This document shows positions 7,535 through 15,799 of a stretch of 33,383 nt of DNA, in pieces. The DNA is taken from positions 1 through 33,383 of the forward strand of contig CAJXPD010000100.1 of assembly GCA_913057785.1 (NCBI GenBank), written 5' to 3'. Positions within the stretch are counted from its first letter, which is position 1, and the number at the start of each line of letters is the position of its first letter. The position numbers and the translations under genes were made by a program. This DNA comes from an uncultured Lewinella sp. GTDB taxonomy: Bacteria > Bacteroidota > Bacteroidia > Chitinophagales > Saprospiraceae. The notes beneath the pieces are model-generated. The model had not been told where the DNA came from. It was given only the letters and a program-made list of their open reading frames with translations, and ran no database searches.

Positions 7535-8842
7535 ATGCGAATTTCGATTTCTCTTCTACCTTTGAGTCTTTTATTCACCCTCTTTACCCAGGCACAAAGC
7601 GCCTATTTCCCACCGATAGAAGGAGATGAATGGGAAAACATTGACCCAACCACCCTTGGTTGGTGCGCGGAGAAGGTGGATGCTTTGGAGACCTTTTTGG
7701 AAGAAAGAAATACTAAGTCTTTTCTAATACTAAAAGGTGGTCGAATCGTGATGGAAGCCTACTATGGAGAACATGATGCGGATAAGGTCTGGTACTGGGC
7801 CTCAGCTAGCAAGAGTTTAGTGGCTACGCTTTATGGGATGGCGCAGGAAGATGGATTGCTTGACATAGATGATCCAACTTCGAATTACTTGGGTGTTGGC
7901 TGGACGAGTACCAGTCCAGAACAAGAGGCGCTTATTACCCTAAAAAGTCAGTTATCCATGGCCTCAGGGCTGGATGATGGTGTGGAGGCTCCCGGTTCCA
8001 CCAACAATTGCTTCGAACCGCAATGCTTCCAATATTTAGCTGCACCTTACAGTCGATGGGCCTATCACAACTCTGCTTACCGGATTTTGCAAGACGTGTT
8101 GGAAACCGCCGCTGGGCAGACCAAATTCAATTACACCAGAAGCAGGCTTGGCGACCGAATTGGCATGAAAGGCTTTTGGCTAAACTATGTCTACTACAGC
8201 AAAGCAAGAGATATGGCCAGGTTTGGATTGCTTGCCCTCAATCGAGGAGTTTGGGGTGCGGATACACTTCTACATGATCAAAATTACTTTGATGCCATGA
8301 TCCAATCCTCCCAACAAGAAAACCCTTCCTATGGATACCTTTGGTGGTTAAATGGCCAAGCATCTTTCCAGTTACCTGGAGTGCAGTTCAAGATCAATCG
8401 TGAAATGATCCCTGAGGCACCGGCAGATCTATTTGCCGCACTTGGCAAAAATGATCAAAAAATCTATGTGGTACCTAGCGAAGACCTTGTTGTGGTGCGA
8501 CAAGGAGATGCGGCCGGAGGGGTGGTTCTGACCAGCTCTTCCTTTGATGTAGAACTTTGGGAACGCTTGGGAGATATGTCTTGTACCGTAAGTGCTACCG
8601 AGAATCGTCAAGACAATATATTTACCATATCTCCCAATCCAGTACAGGACGAGCTGCGGATTCAAGCAGATTCCCCCGTAGAATCTATGTTTCTATACGA
8701 CCTACATGGTCGTACCTTGCTAGCTAAGCATCGCACCCCTGTAAGCACCAAGTTATCCTTAGCTAATTTCCCTAGTGGGACCTACTTTTTGAGGGTGAAG
8801 ACGAAAAATGGGGTGGAGATAAAACGGATCATCAAATCTTAA
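7535..8842 (+). CDS. Secreted SxxK serine hydrolase (beta-lactamase/esterase family) with T9SS sorting domain
   Basis: 435 residues. A signal peptide (residues 1 to about 21, ending TQAQS) precedes a class C beta-lactamase-like domain. The nucleophile motif is Ser90-Ala-Ser-Lys93 in YWASASKSL, and Tyr177-His-Asn179 is the YxN motif. Segments such as RDMARFGLLALNRG and SYGYLWWLNG are typical of the beta-lactamase-related serine hydrolases (Pfam Beta-lactamase). From about residue 352 a T9SS type-A tail follows: FTISPNPVQDELRI, FLYDLHGRTLL, FPSGTYFLRV and a basic end. It should be exported through the outer membrane and anchored or released. The substrate is unknown; antibiotic hydrolysis should not be assumed. 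Its stop codon abuts that of topB. Confidence 0.9.
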   Translation: MRISISLLPLSLLFTLFTQAQSAYFPPIEGDEWENIDPTTLGWCAEKVDALETFLEERNTKSFLILKGGRIVMEAYYGEHDADKVWYWASASKSLVATLYGMAQEDGLLDIDDPTSNYLGVGWTSTSPEQEALITLKSQLSMASGLDDGVEAPGSTNNCFEPQCFQYLAAPYSRWAYHNSAYRILQDVLETAAGQTKFNYTRSRLGDRIGMKGFWLNYVYYSKARDMARFGLLALNRGVWGADTLLHDQNYFDAMIQSSQQENPSYGYLWWLNGQASFQLPGVQFKINREMIPEAPADLFAALGKNDQKIYVVPSEDLVVVRQGDAAGGVVLTSSSFDVELWERLGDMSCTVSATENRQDNIFTISPNPVQDELRIQADSPVESMFLYDLHGRTLLAKHRTPVSTKLSLANFPSGTYFLRVKTKNGVEIKRIIKS

Positions 8843-11254
8843 TTAAATTTCCCCTTTAAGGATATTCCATACCAAGCCCTTGGTTAGCGGCTGGGGCCCT
8901 GCTTTTCGCCTAACCTCGGCAAAAGGAAATCGAAAAGTACAGCCCGTCTTCCAATGGCTACAACCATAGGCCGTTTTCCCTTTTATGACCTTACCGACTC
9001 CACACTTCGGACAAGGAATCGGGTTTGGCACCTGCTCTTCTTGTTTCGAAATTTTTGGTGGGTCCTTTTTCTGCTCTAGGTAAACTACATATTCATTGTC
9101 AAAGCAAAGTTTACCCGTTAGTCTTTCATCTCCTTCCTTAAAACCTTTCAGTTGCACGGTGGACCCCTTCGCCACTAATCTTACCACCTGCGTCTCAGGG
9201 ATCTTCTTCTGCTTGTAGGAATAGGGAATACGGAAACTGCAACCCGCCTTCCATTCACTACAACCATAGGCAGCCTTACCTTTTAACAACTTTCCTTTGC
9301 GGCACTTCGGACAGGTAAGTTCAGTGGGACTGACTTTAGCTTTTTTCTTGGCGCCAGTAGCAGCTGGCTGGCCTTTAGGTTTTCCTGGTTTAGTACGAGT
9401 TCTGCTTCCTTTAGCCTTTTGGGGAGCAGTAGGAGCCACAATCTGTCGGCGTTCTCGGTCTTCTTGTACCTCTTTGACAAGCCCAGCGACCATGGTCCTC
9501 ATATTCTCGATAAACTGCGGCGCTTGAAAGCTTCCTCCTTCGATTTCTCGTAGTTTTTTTTCCCATTGCCCAGTGAGAGAGGCTGACTTAAGCAAATCGT
9601 TCTTTATTACTCCAATGAGTTGGATGCCCGTTTCAGTGGCGAGGATTGACTTCTTCTGGCGGCGGATGTATTGACGCTTAAAGAGGGTTTCTATAATATT
9701 GGCTCTGGTAGAAGGTCGCCCAATTCCATTGGCTTTCATCAATTCCCTGAGCTCATCATCATCTACTTTCTTTCCAGCCGTCTCCATGGCTCTGAGGAGG
9801 GTTGCTTCGGTATAGTACTTTGGCGGTTGTGTTTTCTTCTCCACCAAAGAAGGGTCGTGCGGTCCAGATTCTCCAACTTGAAAGCTAGGTAAGATCTTTA
9901 GTTCCTCCTCCTTTTCTTCCTTATCCTTAGGGGCCTGCGAGGATTTTGATTTTGCTTGTTTTGATGGGGTTGGCTTCGGGTATAACACTCTCCATCCCTC
10001 TTCCAAGATTTCTTTCCCTTTGGCTTTGAAACTTACGCCAGCCGATTCGCCAATCACTACGGTATTGGATACGATACAATCGGGATAGAAAGCTGCGATA
10101 AACCGACGAGCAATGGCATCATAGATCTTCTGTTCATTGACCGGCAGGCTTTTCTGCATGCCGGTGGGAATGATGGCGTGATGGTCCGTAACTTTATTGT
10201 CGTTGAAAACTTTCTTCGACTTCCTAATAGGCTTGCCCAACAATGATTGAGTAAATTGCTGGTAGTTGGTCATCTTAGACAAAATCCCTGGTATCTTCGG
10301 ATAGATGTCATTGGAGAGATAGGTAGTATCTACTCGAGGGTAGGTGACCAATTTCTGCTCGTAGAGACTTTGCACCAACTTCAAGGTCTGATCGGCTGAA
10401 AATCCAAAGCGTTTATTGGCATTGACCTGTAAGCCGGTAAGATCAAAGAGTTTTGGAGGATATTCTCGTCCCTTTTTCTTTTCAAAAGAAACAATTTTGA
10501 ATTCCTCACCAGTCACCTGCTTCAGCAAGGCTTCCCCTTCTTCCTTTTTGTAAAACCGACCTTTTTCACAATTAAAAACTACCTCGCGATAAAGCGTCTG
10601 TAGTTCCCAGAAAGGTTTAGGTACGAAGTTGGCAATTTCGTGGTGGCGTTCCACGATCATCGCCAGGGTTGGAGTCTGGACGCGGCCGATAGACAACAAC
10701 TGCTTGTAGCCTCCGTACTTCAGGGTATAGAGTCTGGTCGCATTCATCCCCAATATCCAATCCCCGATGGCACGAGAACGGCCAGCCTGGAAGAGGTTGT
10801 CAAATTGACTTGCGTCGGTCAATTGTTGGAATCCCTCCCGGATGGCTTCCGGGGTGAGTGAAGAAATCCAAAGTCGTAATACCTTCCCCTTATACTTAGC
10901 CATTTGCAGTACCCAACGTTGGATCAACTCTCCTTCCTGTCCAGCATCGCCACAATTGATGACCACTTCAGCCCTCTTGAATAGCTGTTTGAGAATACCA
11001 AACTGCTTCTTCACGCCTTTATTAGTGATCAACTTAATATCAAACTCATCAGGTAGGATGGGGAGCGTTTGCATACTCCATTTTTTCCAACTGGCCTGAT
11101 AGTCATCAGGAGCTTTTAAGGTACAAAGGTGACCAAAGGTCCAACTCACACAATAGCCATTGCCTTCATAATAGCCGTCTTGGCGAGTCCTAGCGCCAAT
11201 GATCTGGGCTATCTCACGTGCAACGCTAGGTTTCTCCGCAATGCATACCTTCAT
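8843..11254 (-). CDS. topB: DNA topoisomerase III (type IA)
   Basis: Relaxes negative supercoils and decatenates DNA through a transient 5'-phosphotyrosine bond. The N terminus MKVCIAEKPSVAREIA begins the TOPRIM domain, with the acidic motif CGDAGQEGELIQRW (about residues 101-114) supplying the metal-binding residues. SIGRVQTPTLAMIVERH (188-204) and KLVTYPRVDTTYLS (301-314, catalytic Tyr305) mark the cleavage domain, and IGRPSTRANIIETLFKRQYI (511-530) closes the core. A Lys-rich linker (about 605-645) leads to two related zinc ribbons: Cys648/651/665/672 and Cys748/751/765/772. At 803 residues it is longer than E. coli TopB (about 650) because of a Lys/Glu-rich insert near 430-455 and the duplicated ribbons. 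No nearby conjugation genes suggest a plasmid origin. Confidence 0.95.
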   Translation of the reverse strand: MKVCIAEKPSVAREIAQIIGARTRQDGYYEGNGYCVSWTFGHLCTLKAPDDYQASWKKWSMQTLPILPDEFDIKLITNKGVKKQFGILKQLFKRAEVVINCGDAGQEGELIQRWVLQMAKYKGKVLRLWISSLTPEAIREGFQQLTDASQFDNLFQAGRSRAIGDWILGMNATRLYTLKYGGYKQLLSIGRVQTPTLAMIVERHHEIANFVPKPFWELQTLYREVVFNCEKGRFYKKEEGEALLKQVTGEEFKIVSFEKKKGREYPPKLFDLTGLQVNANKRFGFSADQTLKLVQSLYEQKLVTYPRVDTTYLSNDIYPKIPGILSKMTNYQQFTQSLLGKPIRKSKKVFNDNKVTDHHAIIPTGMQKSLPVNEQKIYDAIARRFIAAFYPDCIVSNTVVIGESAGVSFKAKGKEILEEGWRVLYPKPTPSKQAKSKSSQAPKDKEEKEEELKILPSFQVGESGPHDPSLVEKKTQPPKYYTEATLLRAMETAGKKVDDDELRELMKANGIGRPSTRANIIETLFKRQYIRRQKKSILATETGIQLIGVIKNDLLKSASLTGQWEKKLREIEGGSFQAPQFIENMRTMVAGLVKEVQEDRERRQIVAPTAPQKAKGSRTRTKPGKPKGQPAATGAKKKAKVSPTELTCPKCRKGKLLKGKAAYGCSEWKAGCSFRIPYSYKQKKIPETQVVRLVAKGSTVQLKGFKEGDERLTGKLCFDNEYVVYLEQKKDPPKISKQEEQVPNPIPCPKCGVGKVIKGKTAYGCSHWKTGCTFRFPFAEVRRKAGPQPLTKGLVWNILKGEI

Positions 11255-11399
11255 AGTACAAATTAGGTGGATGGAACCCCAACCGGAGTTGACCCTCCAA
11301 AATAGTCACTTTTTCTGGTAAGGACAATCAAGTTGTGACTAAGAGAAGCTAATGGGAGCAATTACATAAATGGGAAAAAGAATAGCGCGAGAATCGTGA

Positions 11400-11957
11400 T
11401 TACTTACCCACAAATTTCATCTTATAGCTTACGCTGATGCTTCCTTTTCTAATTTTTTCAAGCTTCCGACGTACCAATTGTCTTTTCACAGGTTTCAGTT
11501 TCTCTGTAAAAAGTACACCTTCGATATGGTCGTATTCGTGTTGAATAACTCTAGCCTCTATACCTTCGTAAGTCTCTTCGTGGGTTTCAAAGTTTTCATC
11601 TTGATAGCGAATACGAATGGTACCCTGCCGATCCACATCTCCCCGGATGTGCGGAATACTCAAACACCCTTCCTCATATGCCCATTCATCACCTGATTCA
11701 TCCAAGATTTGAGCATTGATAAAGGCTTTTTTAATCCCTTCTTCTTCTTTCCCCTCTTCCTTAGTTTGCTTCGTATCAACTAGGAACAAGCGGATGGCCA
11801 ATCCAACTTGGGGGGCGGCCAGGCCTACGCCTTCTGCTCCATACATGGTTTCCCACATATTCTTGATCAGCCCGTCCAGATTTGGGTAATCTGCGGTGAT
11901 CTCCTCTCCCTTTTTCTTCAAAACGGGATGTCCATAGCCATATATCGGTAAAATCAT
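11400..11957 (-). CDS. def: Peptide deformylase
   Basis: Removes the formyl group from the N-terminal Met of new proteins in the cytoplasm. All three signature motifs are present: GVGLAAPQ (residues 43-50), EGCLS (96-100) and QHEYDHIEG (139-147). The metal ligands are Cys98, His140 and His144, and Glu141 is the catalytic acid/base. The length of 185 residues is normal, with a Lys/Glu-rich insert (about 64-76, KQTKEEGKEEEG) seen in other Bacteroidota forms. The gene lies 59 bases downstream of ruvX on the same strand, so the two are probably cotranscribed; the pairing is common in Bacteroidota. Confidence 0.96.
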   Translation of the reverse strand: MILPIYGYGHPVLKKKGEEITADYPNLDGLIKNMWETMYGAEGVGLAAPQVGLAIRLFLVDTKQTKEEGKEEEGIKKAFINAQILDESGDEWAYEEGCLSIPHIRGDVDRQGTIRIRYQDENFETHEETYEGIEARVIQHEYDHIEGVLFTEKLKPVKRQLVRRKLEKIRKGSISVSYKMKFVGK

Positions 11958-12016
11958 CTTTTCTGTTGTTGTAATTCAAGCTTGCTTTTGGCGGTGCAAA
12001 TTTGCGAATACTTTTG

Positions 12017-12433
12017 CTAATAATGGTAATGATCCAGATAATCTTGCAAGATTAGTATAGCTGCCATTTTATCCACTAGTGCCTTGTTCCGTCTTTTCTT
12101 CTGTTTGGGAACAGCTTGTAGGATCAATTGTTCAGCAGCCTTGGAACTGAAACGTTCGTCGTGTAGTTCCACTTTGATATTGGGAAAGGTCTTCTCCAGT
12201 TTTCTGACAAAACCAACAACCAAGTGGTGGATTTTAGCTGGCCTTCCATCGGGATATCGGGGTTCTCCTACTACGATTGTTTCTACTTCTTCGGTTGCAC
12301 AGTAGTCTTCCAGAAAGGGAATTACCTCCTCTGTTGACAGGGTATCCAGGCCGTTTACACTTATCTGTAAAGGGTCAGTAGCAGCGATGCCCGTTCGCTT
12401 GGTTCCGTAATCAATTGCAATAACTCTTGCCAC
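12017..12433 (-). CDS. ruvX: Putative pre-16S rRNA nuclease / Holliday junction resolvase-like protein (RuvX/YqgF)
   Basis: RNase H-fold nuclease implicated in 16S rRNA 5'-end maturation. From the GTG at 12433 it gives 138 residues, the size of E. coli YqgF, beginning MARVIAIDYGTKRTGIAATDP. Conserved acidic residues are Asp8 (IDYGTKRTG), Glu57 in VVGEPRYPDG, Asp92-Glu93 in HDERFSS and Asp121 in DKMAAILILQDYL. A longer frame beginning at 12517 adds 28 residues that read through a hairpin and a promoter element, so GTG is preferred. A perfect TAnnTTTG element ends 4 bases before this GTG, which suggests a leaderless message. It is first in a likely operon with def. Confidence 0.93.
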   Translation of the reverse strand: MARVIAIDYGTKRTGIAATDPLQISVNGLDTLSTEEVIPFLEDYCATEEVETIVVGEPRYPDGRPAKIHHLVVGFVRKLEKTFPNIKVELHDERFSSKAAEQLILQAVPKQKKRRNKALVDKMAAILILQDYLDHYHY

Positions 12434-12437
12434 GCCG

Positions 12438-12445
12438 CAAAGATA
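12438..12445 (-). promoter_or_regulatory. Bacteroidota -7 element of ruvX-def
   Basis: On the minus strand the bases read TATCTTTG, a perfect TAnnTTTG, only four bases from the GTG start. A -33 TTTG lies at 12471-12474, but the 25-base spacer is longer than usual. Confidence 0.6.
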
Positions 12446-12471
12446 AGTATTGAAGTGGTAAGTAGTGTGCC

Positions 12472-12517
12472 AAAAAAAAATTGCCGACCTCCCATACAAG
12501 TATGGGAAGGCCGACAA
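12472..12517 (-). terminator. Leftward hairpin and U-run upstream of ruvX
   Basis: CCCATA-CAAG-TATGGG (12491-12506) forms a perfect core, extended by imperfect pairing between 12481-12490 and 12507-12517. On the minus strand it is followed by nine U (the A-run 12472-12480). It would stop leftward transcripts just before the ruvX promoter. No gene it clearly serves was found; the nearest upstream leftward gene ends at 13200. Confidence 0.65.
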
Positions 12518-13199
12518 CTATCCTCCGCAGTCGTATTTTAATTCAATCTTTGATCTAAAAGTAATGAACGAGATGACGATTTTTTTTTGGAAGGTGACAA
12601 ATGGCCTTGATAGGGTGACAAGTAGCACCTTGTTACGTCTCAAGAGAAGAAGTAAGGCTCAGAGAAAGCTATTCCTTTGACCTAAGACATTTGCATAAAT
12701 ATAACAAATACTCCAAATTTGTTATAATACTGTTATGTATCAAGTAAAAATAAACGAATAGAGCAGTCTCAGCTCGGTTCCACGCTTGTTAGCAATTGAC
12801 TTGCTTTGTTCACGAAATAGCCGTACCGAAAGGTCCTTAGTCGTAGAAAATCCCTTACCAACATCAGTCCTTGGATTACGATGACATTTCAGACTTAGTG
12901 CTAACCATCTTGATTACCGTTAGCTGGTATCTACTTGTGTGGACTCCTACTTATCTAGGGCAAGTGCAAATTCTGTAACTTCATTGAGGTTGATTGGTAT
13001 CAAAATTTCAGGGAAGGACGCAGTATTTCCATTAAATACGAAAAACAGGGAAGCCATCACCGGCCAACTTGTGATTAGGTGGAGAAGAATTAGGCTTGAT
13101 AAAAGACCAATTTTAGAGGAATTCACTGGAATTATGAATATAAAAACTGTACCCATTCAGCCCCTCCAAGAGTAAGCAAGATCAGGCTTCCCAAAAACT
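12518..13199. other. Gene-free region between ruvX and the dockerin-like gene, possible decayed coding sequence
   Basis: About 680 bases with no intact gene. It contains a perfect inverted repeat ATAACAAAT...ATTTGTTAT (12701-12725, 7-base loop) and the direct repeat GGTGACAA (12593-12600 and 12614-12621). On the minus strand 12947-13156 an open frame ends in FPEILIPINLNEVTEFALALD, which resembles the start of a cohesin-like domain. It may be a remnant of sequence once following the gene at 13200. Confidence 0.4.
12701..12725. repeat. 9-bp perfect inverted repeat
   Basis: ATAACAAAT (12701-12709) and ATTTGTTAT (12717-12725) separated by 7 bases. It could be an operator or an AT-rich hairpin. 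It has no long T-run. Confidence 0.45.
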
Positions 13200-14186
13200 T
13201 TACAGAGGAGCTTCTCCGGAGACATCTCCGATCTTGATCGCTCTAAAATATACCACTGTTGTCCTTGCGAAGGTCTCCAGTAGTTTACGCTCAGGAAATG
13301 GACCTTGAAGCCAAGGATTAATAGGATCTTCGAAGTCCCAATCCGAGCAGACAAAACGCCAAGAGCTATTGTTTAAAAAATCCGGTTGAATGCCGATAAG
13401 CATACGTTGTAACTCAACAATATCTCGAGTACTCACTTTTCCATCATTGTTAACATCCGCTGCTATAAGTTGGTAAGGGTTTGAGAAAGCTTCTATACCA
13501 ATAATGTGCCTATGGAGTAAGACTATATCTGTTACCGTGACTCCGTCCAATGGTTCAGTTTCAAATCTTGGCGTGATACTGAGCGCCGACCATTGATATT
13601 CGTACAAACTCGCCGAGCCATATATGTCGGTATGAAGTGTGGTATCAATATCACCTTCAAAGTCCACCTGAAGATCAGAGATGGGCTTTCCTGGTCCCGC
13701 ATTTACGTAAACTCCAACAACCAATTCATCAATCTCACAGGCGCCATGAATATCCGCTGCTATGATAAAGCTGGAACAGGTTCCAATACGAGAGGACTGA
13801 TTCCATGCATGTACTTCCACAAAAAATTCCCCAGCATGCTTTGCATAGTCCCGACAAGTCAGGATTAAACTATCCATGTCTTGGTTGATAGTATCTCCAA
13901 GGAGATTAATAGAATACTGAAGAGGCCTGCCGTCCAGGGAATCTAGTATAGGCATCTCCAACAGGTCTGTAGCAGGGATACTTGCTCCGGTATAATCAGA
14001 AACACCATCGCCATCAAGGTCCACATTACCGATATAAGGTAGATCTACGATTAGGTATGGTTTACAAACTAGGAGCTGTTGACTCGTGTCCGTCGGAACG
14101 TACGGTGGGTTATACGATGAATCAGCCATTATCGTGTATGACCAGAACATCAAAATTAGGCAATGTATTAGTCGAAAATTATTCAT
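13200..14186 (-). CDS. Secreted protein with HYR-like, CnaB-like and dockerin-like modules, no sorting domain
   Basis: 328 residues. A weak signal peptide (residues 1-21, MNNFRLIHCLILMFWSYTIMA) precedes a module starting with a calcium-type loop NVDLDGDGVSD (54-64) and including the phrase FFVEVHAWN (121-129). A CnaB-like beta segment follows (about 156-210). The dockerin-like part (about 214-322) reads GVTVTDIVLLHRHIIG, then IAADVNNDGKVSTRDIVELQRMLIG, NNSSWRFV and IKIGDVSG. Each half has the DxNxDG-type loop plus helix of type I dockerins. The protein ends 6 residues after KIGDV, whereas its larger paralogues continue into cohesin-like and T9SS domains. Without a sorting tail it may stay periplasmic or bind another exported protein. 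It lies 28 bases downstream of the paralogue at 14215, probably in one operon. Confidence 0.8.
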   Translation of the reverse strand: MNNFRLIHCLILMFWSYTIMADSSYNPPYVPTDTSQQLLVCKPYLIVDLPYIGNVDLDGDGVSDYTGASIPATDLLEMPILDSLDGRPLQYSINLLGDTINQDMDSLILTCRDYAKHAGEFFVEVHAWNQSSRIGTCSSFIIAADIHGACEIDELVVGVYVNAGPGKPISDLQVDFEGDIDTTLHTDIYGSASLYEYQWSALSITPRFETEPLDGVTVTDIVLLHRHIIGIEAFSNPYQLIAADVNNDGKVSTRDIVELQRMLIGIQPDFLNNSSWRFVCSDWDFEDPINPWLQGPFPERKLLETFARTTVVYFRAIKIGDVSGEAPL

Positions 14187-14214
14187 GGGATGTAGGGATC
14201 AGTTCGTTAAGGAA

Positions 14215-15558
14215 TTAGTTAGCTCGTAAGGCACTATTATCTAAATCGCCAACTTTCACACCGATGAAATCGATATTTACATCTCCATATGGGTCATTGA
14301 TGGATATTGACTCAGCTTGCCGAGCTTCTTCCCAAGGAGATCCTGGCATGGCAAAGGAGGTGTTCTCCTCAAAGAATCGCCAGGAGTTGTTGTTCATAAA
14401 TGTATCTTGAATACCCAATATGACACGCCGTATCTCAATTGCATCTCTAATACTAAGCCGTTCGTCTCGGTTTACATCAGCGGCCAATACTTGGTAAGAA
14501 TCTGGGAGTAGGCGGGTACCTAAGATATGACGTTGGAGTAGCACGAGATCAAAGCTGGTCAGGCCTTGAGCAGGGTTTGAATTCTTTGTTGGCCTAATAA
14601 TAAGGCTGTCCAAGCCTGTTCTCTGTCTATAGAGGAAGCCATCTTCGTTGGTGGTAAGGATAGTATCCAGATCTCCCTGAAATTCAATATCCACATAAGG
14701 CACATCATCACCTGTGGTGGTCGAAACCTCGACAGACATTGCTGCAGGATGATAACTGCAACTCCGTTCATATACGGAACCGGTGACATACAAACGGCTA
14801 TAGCAGAAGCTGGAGTTTCCCTGTTTATCCCAAGCACTTACCTGTACTATAGGGAATGCATCCAGTGATGTAGATCCTGGGCAGGTCAATACGAGTGTAT
14901 CTTGGGTGCGGTCAACTGGCGCCCCTAGGATGTTAACGGAATAATCAGTAACTATTTTCCGAGCTTCTCCTGAAGCGACTTGCCCAGTGCAATCCGTGGC
15001 TCGTTCATCTAATAAATCAATTGCAGGCACTCGAAGCACTGCCAGATCCCTCTGTCCATCCTGATTAATATCTATTTCAGGAACGCTTTCCATCTGCACC
15101 TCAATGAATAACTTACATTGGGGCTTGGGGGCAATGGTATCCAGAACGGAAAAAAATAATAATTGAGCCGTGTCATTACAAGCGGGACTAGGATGTAGGT
15201 ATAGTACATGCTGCCCAATGGGGAAATTGCCAGCAAAGAAGGTATCCTCTCCTTGTCTTAGGAAGTAGTCTTCCGGATTTGAGATATCAGCCATGACATC
15301 AACAGGAGTGATCTGGCCGTCCTGATCGAGATCTTGAATATCCAGGTCTATCTGCAGCGAAGGTGTATAGGATGCTACGGGGCAATCTGGACCAAAGGAA
15401 ACCGGCAGACTCACCCAGGCATGACATATCGTAGAATCAGCATAAAATACAGGGATATGGGTAGAATCAGGGGGAAGAGGGATATCGACCTTAGCTGAAA
15501 GAAAAACAGGTAGTAAGAGGCATAGCCACAAGGCTAATCCTAATTTAAATGTGTTCAT
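14215..15558 (-). CDS. Secreted protein with HYR-like, CnaB-like and dockerin-like modules, no sorting domain
   Basis: 447 residues with a clear signal peptide (1-22, LGLALWLCLLLPVFLSA). An EF-hand-like loop DLDQDGQITPVDV lies at 76-88. A second module (about 150-265) has EIDINQDGQRD and VQVSAWDKQGNSSFC, matching the 13200 protein and the two large paralogues. A CnaB-like segment (about 275-325) leads to the dockerin-like part (331-440: GLTSFDLVLLQRHILG, LAADVNRDERLSIRDAIEIRRVILG, NNNSWRFF, VKVGDLD). In the second loop one Asp/Asn-Gly position is replaced (NRDERLS), so calcium binding there may be weaker. No T9SS tail follows. It is the first gene of a likely two-gene operon with the 13200 gene. 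The module assignment is by eye. Confidence 0.82.
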   Translation of the reverse strand: MNTFKLGLALWLCLLLPVFLSAKVDIPLPPDSTHIPVFYADSTICHAWVSLPVSFGPDCPVASYTPSLQIDLDIQDLDQDGQITPVDVMADISNPEDYFLRQGEDTFFAGNFPIGQHVLYLHPSPACNDTAQLLFFSVLDTIAPKPQCKLFIEVQMESVPEIDINQDGQRDLAVLRVPAIDLLDERATDCTGQVASGEARKIVTDYSVNILGAPVDRTQDTLVLTCPGSTSLDAFPIVQVSAWDKQGNSSFCYSRLYVTGSVYERSCSYHPAAMSVEVSTTTGDDVPYVDIEFQGDLDTILTTNEDGFLYRQRTGLDSLIIRPTKNSNPAQGLTSFDLVLLQRHILGTRLLPDSYQVLAADVNRDERLSIRDAIEIRRVILGIQDTFMNNNSWRFFEENTSFAMPGSPWEEARQAESISINDPYGDVNIDFIGVKVGDLDNSALRAN

Positions 15559-15799
15559 GGGATGTATGATTTTAAGTCATCTAAATACAATACAGCAGCA
15601 CTTGAACAGTCGCGAATTCTGTTCAAATCAATGGACGGGATAGCAATGTATCCAGTTGGAAGTCCAAGCTGCCTTACAATTGGTTAAAATGTGCTTCTAG
15701 ATGTCCTTAAAATGTAGGGTAGACGAACGCGTTGTTCACCGAAGATAAGAAATTAAGATTAAATATTAAAATATATTATATGCGATTAAAAATCTACGG

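Noticed and set aside
12434..12517. Longer ruvX start (adds 28 residues)
   Set aside because: It reads through a hairpin with an A/T run and a promoter element; the GTG form matches the family length.
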